Shown here in pieces: positions 59,402 to 64,000 of a DNA stretch of 64,000 nucleotides (the first letter of the stretch is position 1; each line of letters begins with the position of its first letter). The position numbers and the translations under genes are program-made. Location of the stretch: assembly GCA_902578545.1 (NCBI GenBank), contig CACHDI010000003.1, positions 106,333 through 170,332 on the forward strand, read 5' to 3'. Under the pieces are notes generated by a model, which saw nothing but the letters and a program-made list of their open reading frames with translations, searched no databases and was not told where the DNA came from. Source of the stretch: an uncultured Alphaproteobacteria bacterium (GTDB lineage: Bacteria > Pseudomonadota > Alphaproteobacteria > Rhodobacterales > Rhodobacteraceae).

Positions 59402-60703
59402 AACGTATCTACTTACATCATTTGACTTCACAAATTTGTCTAAATTGTTGTTAACAAAACTCTTGTCAATCACAATCACTTTTTCTTTGCTATCCGGTGC
59501 TGTAAAACTTAAGTCTTCAAATACTTTTTCTAGAATAGTATAAAGACGTCTCGCCCCAATATTTTCTATTGAAGCGTTTATTTCTGCAGCAATTTTTGCT
59601 AGGGCTTTAATTCCACTATCTTTAAAACTCAAAGTAATTCCTTCAGTTTTCATCAAAGCCGAGTACTGTTTTGTTAAAGAGTTTTCCGTTTCTGTTAATA
59701 TATTTATAAAGTCGTTCTCACTCAGTGCTTGCAATTCAACTCTAACCGGTAGTCTTCCTTGCAACTCTGGTAATAAATCGCTGGGTTTAACCACATGGAA
59801 AGCACCTGATGCTATGAATAATATGTGATCTGTTTTTATTGGCCCATATTTGGTAGAGACTGTTGTACCTTCAATTAAGGGAAGCAAATCCCGTTGAACG
59901 CCTTCTCTACTTACATCTGCTGATTTAGTGTCGGCTCTGGCACATATTTTGTCAATTTCATCTAAAAAAATAATACCATTATCTTCTACAGACGAAACAG
60001 CTTCTCGTATAATTTTTTCTTCATCCAATAATTTATCAGCTTCTTCTTTGATTAAAATTTTATAACTCTCTGATATTTTCACCTTTATTTTTTTTGTTTT
60101 TTTTCCAAGAGCTTTTCCAAAAATATCATTAAGATTCATCATTCCTATATTTGAACCTGGTTGCCCGGGTATCTCAAACATTGACATTGGGTTATTTGAT
60201 TCTTCAATTTCAAGCTCTATCTCTTTATCATCTAATAGACCATCCCTAAGTTTTTTTTTAAACATATCTATAGTTTGTTGACGCGCGTCTTCTCCTGTTA
60301 ATGCTTTAATTACTCTTTTCTCAGCTTCAGCATGTGCTTTTGTTTCAACTTCTTTTCTCTTTTTATCTTTTGTCATTACTATAGAGCTATCAATAAGGTC
60401 TCTAACTATTTGATCAACATCTCTACCTACATAACCAACTTCAGTAAATTTTGTTGCTTCAACTTTTAGAAAAGGTGCTGAAGCAAGTTTAGAAAGACGA
60501 CGAGAGATTTCTGTTTTTCCAACACCTGTTGGTCCTATCATAAGTATATTTTTTGGAAATATTTCTTCTCTTAACGGACTATTTACTTTTTTACGTCTCC
60601 ACCTACTTCTAAGAGCAATTGCAACTGCTTTTTTAGCTGAATTTTGCCCAATAATAAATTTATCAAGTTCTGATACTATTTCTCTTGGAGTTAACTCTGT
60701 CAT
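59396..60703 (-). CDS. hslU: ATP-dependent protease ATPase subunit HslU
   Basis: The 435-residue AAA+ unfoldase has Walker [30 protein letters not shown] with the pore loop, an I domain, Walker [11 protein letters not shown] and the C-terminal [13 protein letters not shown] and DLSF segments. It unfolds substrates for HslV. It overlaps hslV by 4 bases, so synthesis is coupled. The subsequent convergent neighbour is smr. Confidence 0.97.
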   Translation of the reverse strand: MTELTPREIVSELDKFIIGQNSAKKAVAIALRSRWRRKKVNSPLREEIFPKNILMIGPTGVGKTEISRRLSKLASAPFLKVEATKFTEVGYVGRDVDQIVRDLIDSSIVMTKDKKRKEVETKAHAEAEKRVIKALTGEDARQQTIDMFKKKLRDGLLDDKEIELEIEESNNPMSMFEIPGQPGSNIGMMNLNDIFGKALGKKTKKIKVKISESYKILIKEEADKLLDEEKIIREAVSSVEDNGIIFLDEIDKICARADTKSADVSREGVQRDLLPLIEGTTVSTKYGPIKTDHILFIASGAFHVVKPSDLLPELQGRLPVRVELQALSENDFINILTETENSLTKQYSALMKTEGITLSFKDSGIKALAKIAAEINASIENIGARRLYTILEKVFEDLSFTAPDSKEKVIVIDKSFVNNNLDKFVKSNDVSRYVL

Positions 60704-61260
60704 TTCTTTTTCTTAATTGTTTCTATAACGATGTTGTGATTAGTATAAACACAAATGTCAGCAGCTATTTTCAATGCTTGTTTGCATATTTCCTCAGAAG
60801 AAATGTCATTTTCATATATTGCTTTAGCTGCAGCTAACGCGAAATTTCCACCTGAACCAACTGCTGCAATATTTCCTTCTGGTTCTAATACATCTCCTGA
60901 TCCAGATATTATAAATAAATCTTTACCATCAGTAACAACAAGCATAGCCTCCAAATTTCTTAAATATTTGTCAGTTCGCCAGTCTTTTGCTAGTTCAATT
61001 GCCGATCTTGATAAATTACCTGGAAATGTTTCTAATTTTCTTTCTAATCTTTCTAATAAAGAAAACGCGTCAGCAGTAGAACCAGCAAAACCAACAATAA
61101 TATCAAGTCCACCAGGGCTCAATCTTTGAACTTTTTTTGCAGTCCCTTTGATTACTGTTTGTCCAAGGGTAACTTGACCGTCTCCAGCTATTGAAACAGA
61201 ATTATTTTTTAAAACACCTATTATAGTAGTTCCGTGCCAATTTTCTGACTTACTATTCAT
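60700..61260 (-). CDS. hslV: ATP-dependent protease subunit HslV
   Basis: The 186-residue peptidase subunit has the N-terminal Thr nucleophile exposed by cleaving a 10-residue propeptide (WHGTTIIGV), then [12 protein letters not shown] and [13 protein letters not shown]. It forms the proteolytic double ring capped by HslU. It starts with ATG three bases after the stop of infB, an unusual upstream neighbour. Confidence 0.97.
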   Translation of the reverse strand: MNSKSENWHGTTIIGVLKNNSVSIAGDGQVTLGQTVIKGTAKKVQRLSPGGLDIIVGFAGSTADAFSLLERLERKLETFPGNLSRSAIELAKDWRTDKYLRNLEAMLVVTDGKDLFIISGSGDVLEPEGNIAAVGSGGNFALAAAKAIYENDISSEEICKQALKIAADICVYTNHNIVIETIKKKK

Positions 61261-61263
61261 TTC

Positions 61264-63723
61264 TTAATTAATAGTCCTTGCAATATTATCAACTTTAAAT
61301 ATTTCAATAACATCATCTACTTTAATGTCTTCATAGTCTGAAAAGGCCATGCCACACTCTTGTCCTGATTGTACATTTTCTACTTCATCCTTAAACCTTT
61401 TTAAAGTTTTTAAATTACCTTCATGGATAACCACATTATCTCTAAGTAATCTAACTTTTGCAGACCTCTGGGCATTTCCTTCTGTAATAAGACAACCGGC
61501 TACTTTTCCTGAATTACTTACTTTAAAAACTTCTAAAATTTGTGCATATCCGAGAATAGTTTCTTTGATTTCTGGTTTTAATAAACCAGAGGCTGCTTTT
61601 TTTATATCGTCTACTAAATCGTATATAATTGAATAATATCTTAGCTCAACTTCTTTTTGGTTAGCGCAATCTCTTGCTGATGCATTAGCTCTAACATTGA
61701 AACCAATAACCGAGGCTTTTGAAGCTTCTGCTAAAACTACATCACTTTCTGTTACAGCTCCTACACCAGAATGTAAAATTAAAACTCTTACTTCTTCATT
61801 ATTTATTTTTTCTAAGGCTTGAACTATAGCCTCTGCTGAACCCTGCACATCTGCTTTAACAACAAGAGGAAGTTCTGATATATCTTTATCAGCTTTTGCT
61901 TTTGCTATCATTTGATCTAAAGTTTTACCCTTACCTAAAGCATCTTTTTTGTCTTTAACAACTTGCTTTCTATAATTTGCAATCTCGCGAGCTTTTGTTT
62001 CTGAAGAAACAACGTTCAACAGGTCACCTGCTTCTGGTGTTCCATTTAAACCTAATACTTCAACTGGAACAGATGGTCCTGCATATTCAGCTTTTGAATT
62101 GTTACTATCAATTAATGCTCTTACTTTACCCCATTGATCTCCAACAACAATAATGTCACCTCTTTTTAAAGTACCCTTTTGAACTAAAACAGTAGCTACT
62201 GGTCCTCGACCAACATCTAATTTGGCTTCAATTACAGTACCTTCTGCTAAACGTTTGGGATTTGACTTAAGTTCCAATATTTCAGATTGTAAAACTATAT
62301 TTTCGATAAGATTATCTATACCTTTTCCAGTAGTTGCAGAAACTTCGACGTCCAAAACTTCGCCTGACATCGATTCAACTACAATTTCATATTTAAGTAA
62401 TTCTGTTCTAACTCTATTGGGATCTGAGTTTTCTTTGTCGCATTTATTAATAGCTACAATTATAGGTACTTTCGCAGCTTTGGCATGATTAATAGCTTCA
62501 ATTGTTTGTGGCATAACACCATCGTCTGCTGCTACTACTAAGATAATAATGTCAGTCACTTGTGCTCCTCTAGATCTCATAGAGGTAAAAGCAGCATGAC
62601 CCGGTGTATCTAAAAATGTAAGTTTTGATCCACTTTCACTTTTTACTTGATAGGCTCCTATATGTTGAGTAATTCCACCTGCTTCATTATTAGTCGTATT
62701 TGTTTTTCTAATAGCATCAAGAAGAGAAGTTTTGCCATGGTCAACATGCCCCATAACAGTTATAATTGGAGCCCTTTCTTCTAAGGTTTCATTGTCATCA
62801 CTATCATCATATTTTAAAATGGCATCCTCAACATCTGATGCAGATATTCTTAAAGGGTTATGCCCAAACTCTTCAACAATTAATATTGCAGTATCAGCAT
62901 CAATCGTTTGATTTTGAGTAGCCATTATTCCATTTGTCATAAGAGTTTTTACTACTGTTGCAGATCTTTCAGCCATTCTATTTGCCAGTTCCTGAACGGT
63001 AATAGCGTCAGGTACTTGAACTTCTCGGATTATTTTTTCTCTTTCTACATTCTCAGTAGTTTGTCTTCTTTTTACTTTTTCTTGCCTTCTTCTTAGCGAA
63101 GCAATAGAACGTTGCCTCCCTCCCAGGTCAGAGAGTGCTTGATTTATAGTAAGTTTTCCAGACCTTCTTCTTTCTGTATAGACTTTGCTTGGTTTTACTT
63201 CTTTGAGTTCCTCGTCTTTTCTAAATTTTTTGTTAGAAGAAATATCTTCGTTTTTTAAGTCAAATTTATTATCTGGCTTATTTTTACTTTTTTGATTATT
63301 TTCATCAGGAATATTTTTTATTTCAGATATAGTGTCATTAATTTCTTCTACTTTTTTATTATTATTTTCTTTATCATTTTTAGTTTTAATGTCTAAAAGT
63401 TTTTTATTTTTAATTTTTTCCTGCTCTTCTTTTATCTGAATTTCTCTTTCTCTAGCTGCTTCTATAGCTTTTTTTCTTCTATCAATTTGTTCATCTGAAA
63501 AAACTTTTTTATTATTTTCTTTGGCTATATCAATTTTACTTGTATCAATTTCATTTTCTGTTCTAGAGAGTTTATTTTTATTTGGTAATATTATTTTTTT
63601 TCTTTTTGTTTCAATTAAAACTGACTTAGATCTACCATGAGAAAGATTCATCCTGACAGAACCTCCAGTACCACGTAAACTCAGTGTTTTGGAATTAGAG
63701 TTTTTTTTATCGTTTTCAGTCAT
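61264..63723 (-). CDS. infB: Translation initiation factor IF-2
   Basis: The 819-residue GTPase has a charged, Lys/Glu-rich N-terminal extension of about 200 residues, an IF2N domain, the G domain with [23 protein letters not shown] and NKCDKE, and C-terminal domains binding initiator tRNA. It delivers fMet-tRNA to the 30S subunit. The ATG at 63723 follows the ylxR gene by 29 bp, giving the ylxR-infB order. rbfA and truB, common downstream, are replaced by hslVU. Confidence 0.97.
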   Translation of the reverse strand: MTENDKKNSNSKTLSLRGTGGSVRMNLSHGRSKSVLIETKRKKIILPNKNKLSRTENEIDTSKIDIAKENNKKVFSDEQIDRRKKAIEAAREREIQIKEEQEKIKNKKLLDIKTKNDKENNNKKVEEINDTISEIKNIPDENNQKSKNKPDNKFDLKNEDISSNKKFRKDEELKEVKPSKVYTERRRSGKLTINQALSDLGGRQRSIASLRRRQEKVKRRQTTENVEREKIIREVQVPDAITVQELANRMAERSATVVKTLMTNGIMATQNQTIDADTAILIVEEFGHNPLRISASDVEDAILKYDDSDDNETLEERAPIITVMGHVDHGKTSLLDAIRKTNTTNNEAGGITQHIGAYQVKSESGSKLTFLDTPGHAAFTSMRSRGAQVTDIIILVVAADDGVMPQTIEAINHAKAAKVPIIVAINKCDKENSDPNRVRTELLKYEIVVESMSGEVLDVEVSATTGKGIDNLIENIVLQSEILELKSNPKRLAEGTVIEAKLDVGRGPVATVLVQKGTLKRGDIIVVGDQWGKVRALIDSNNSKAEYAGPSVPVEVLGLNGTPEAGDLLNVVSSETKAREIANYRKQVVKDKKDALGKGKTLDQMIAKAKADKDISELPLVVKADVQGSAEAIVQALEKINNEEVRVLILHSGVGAVTESDVVLAEASKASVIGFNVRANASARDCANQKEVELRYYSIIYDLVDDIKKAASGLLKPEIKETILGYAQILEVFKVSNSGKVAGCLITEGNAQRSAKVRLLRDNVVIHEGNLKTLKRFKDEVENVQSGQECGMAFSDYEDIKVDDVIEIFKVDNIARTIN

Positions 63724-63752
63724 ATTAAATCACAACCTTTTTAATTAATTGC

Positions 63753-64000
63753 TTAATTTCTTAAGTTTTGTAGCCGATAACTATCAGAAATTATCGAATT
63801 AATAAAAGAACTTTTTAAAAAACCAATATTGGCAATATTTTTTTTACCAAAAGCTATACCAAGTTCTTCTTTAGTAAAACAATTTATTTTTATTTTTTGG
63901 TAAATAGGAAGACCTAATTTTTCGTCTCTTTTGAAAGAGAAATTGTTAGCTTGTAACAAAAAGTATATTTTATTTTTTTTTAAATGAAACCTTATTTCAT
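63753..64000 (-). CDS. YlxR-type RNA-binding protein (partial, C-terminal part)
   Basis: The open frame continues to the right edge without a stop and ends at 63753. The visible 82 residues fit the C-terminus of alphaproteobacterial YlxR/DUF448 proteins with an L7Ae-like domain: the INCFTKEELGIAFGKKNIANIGF segment corresponds to the usual LT-EELGxAFGR-NVxH pattern. The DUF448 part lies outside the window. It precedes infB as expected in a nusA-ylxR-infB operon. A short ORF beginning at TTG 63959 is only a piece of this larger gene. Confidence 0.72.
   Translation of the reverse strand, partial: EIRFHLKKNKIYFLLQANNFSFKRDEKLGLPIYQKIKINCFTKEELGIAFGKKNIANIGFLKSSFINSIISDSYRLQNLRN

Overview
This is a contiguous, very AT-rich stretch of a bacterial chromosome. 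It is densely packed with housekeeping genes and I see no rRNA, tRNA, CRISPR array, insertion sequence, prophage or integron. Gene content and order point to a free-living Alphaproteobacterium with a streamlined genome, probably aquatic. The evidence is the hemE / rho / mnmE / mnmG / rsmG / parA / parB block beside an origin-like gap, mutM / enoyl-CoA hydratase / rpsT / dnaA, RNase D / lptC / lptA / lptB / hpf / ptsN, an IalB-family protein before rlmN, the NDUFA9-like / uppP / GST / queG neighbourhood, and nusA-type YlxR / infB. Parallel glnK-amtB, leuCDB and kdsB fit an ammonium-using, leucine-prototrophic, LPS-bearing cell. I cannot name the genus from sequence alone.

Layout. 1-7.1 kb: partial GDPD, RidA, MlaC, a bifunctional class A PBP, glnK-amtB with a strong terminator, an HU gene and an EamA transporter. 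7.1-16 kb (minus strand): gyrB, recF, dnaN, dnaA, a rhodanese gene, rpsT, enoyl-CoA hydratase and mutM. 16-18.1 kb: HDAC-like deacetylase, xseB, ispA. 18.1-24.9 kb (minus): M17 aminopeptidase, asd, leuB, leuD, leuC, asparaginase. 25-33 kb: IalB, rlmN, two L,D-transpeptidases around a CAP lipoprotein, an SDR, queG, GST, uppP, NDUFA9-like. 33-37.3 kb: RNase D, lptC, lptA, lptB, hpf, ptsN, kdsB, a lipopolysaccharide export and synthesis cluster. 37.5-47.7 kb: dnaK-dnaJ-grpE behind a sigma-32-like promoter, mutS, hrcA, rph, rdgB, hemW. 47.7-61.3 kb: the replication origin region, with parB, parA, rsmG, mnmG, mnmE, rho and hemE running left and aroE, coaE, dnaQ, a Tim44-like gene and smr running right, then hslU and hslV. 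61.3-64 kb: infB and a partial ylxR.

How it works together. The 243-bp gap at 55609-55851 carries DnaA-box matches and separates divergently oriented gene blocks, as expected of oriC. Two parS sites lie inside the 5' ends of mnmG and rsmG next to parAB, so the segregation centromere is written into coding sequence. The dnaA-dnaN-recF-gyrB cluster sits about 42 kb from this origin and has no obvious DnaA boxes of its own.

The window is compact. No gap exceeds 300 bp, about ten convergent gene pairs abut or overlap at their 3' ends, only two clear intrinsic terminators were found, and TTG starts are frequent. Several genes commonly present at these syntenic spots are missing (rpoN, maf, secB, fxsA). 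I found no convincing novel system. The items most worth a second look are the origin/parS architecture, the non-AUG start of lptC with an in-frame stop just upstream, the dnaK-dnaJ-grpE gene order, the altered G4 motif of MnmE, and the rhodanese gene translationally coupled to dnaA.
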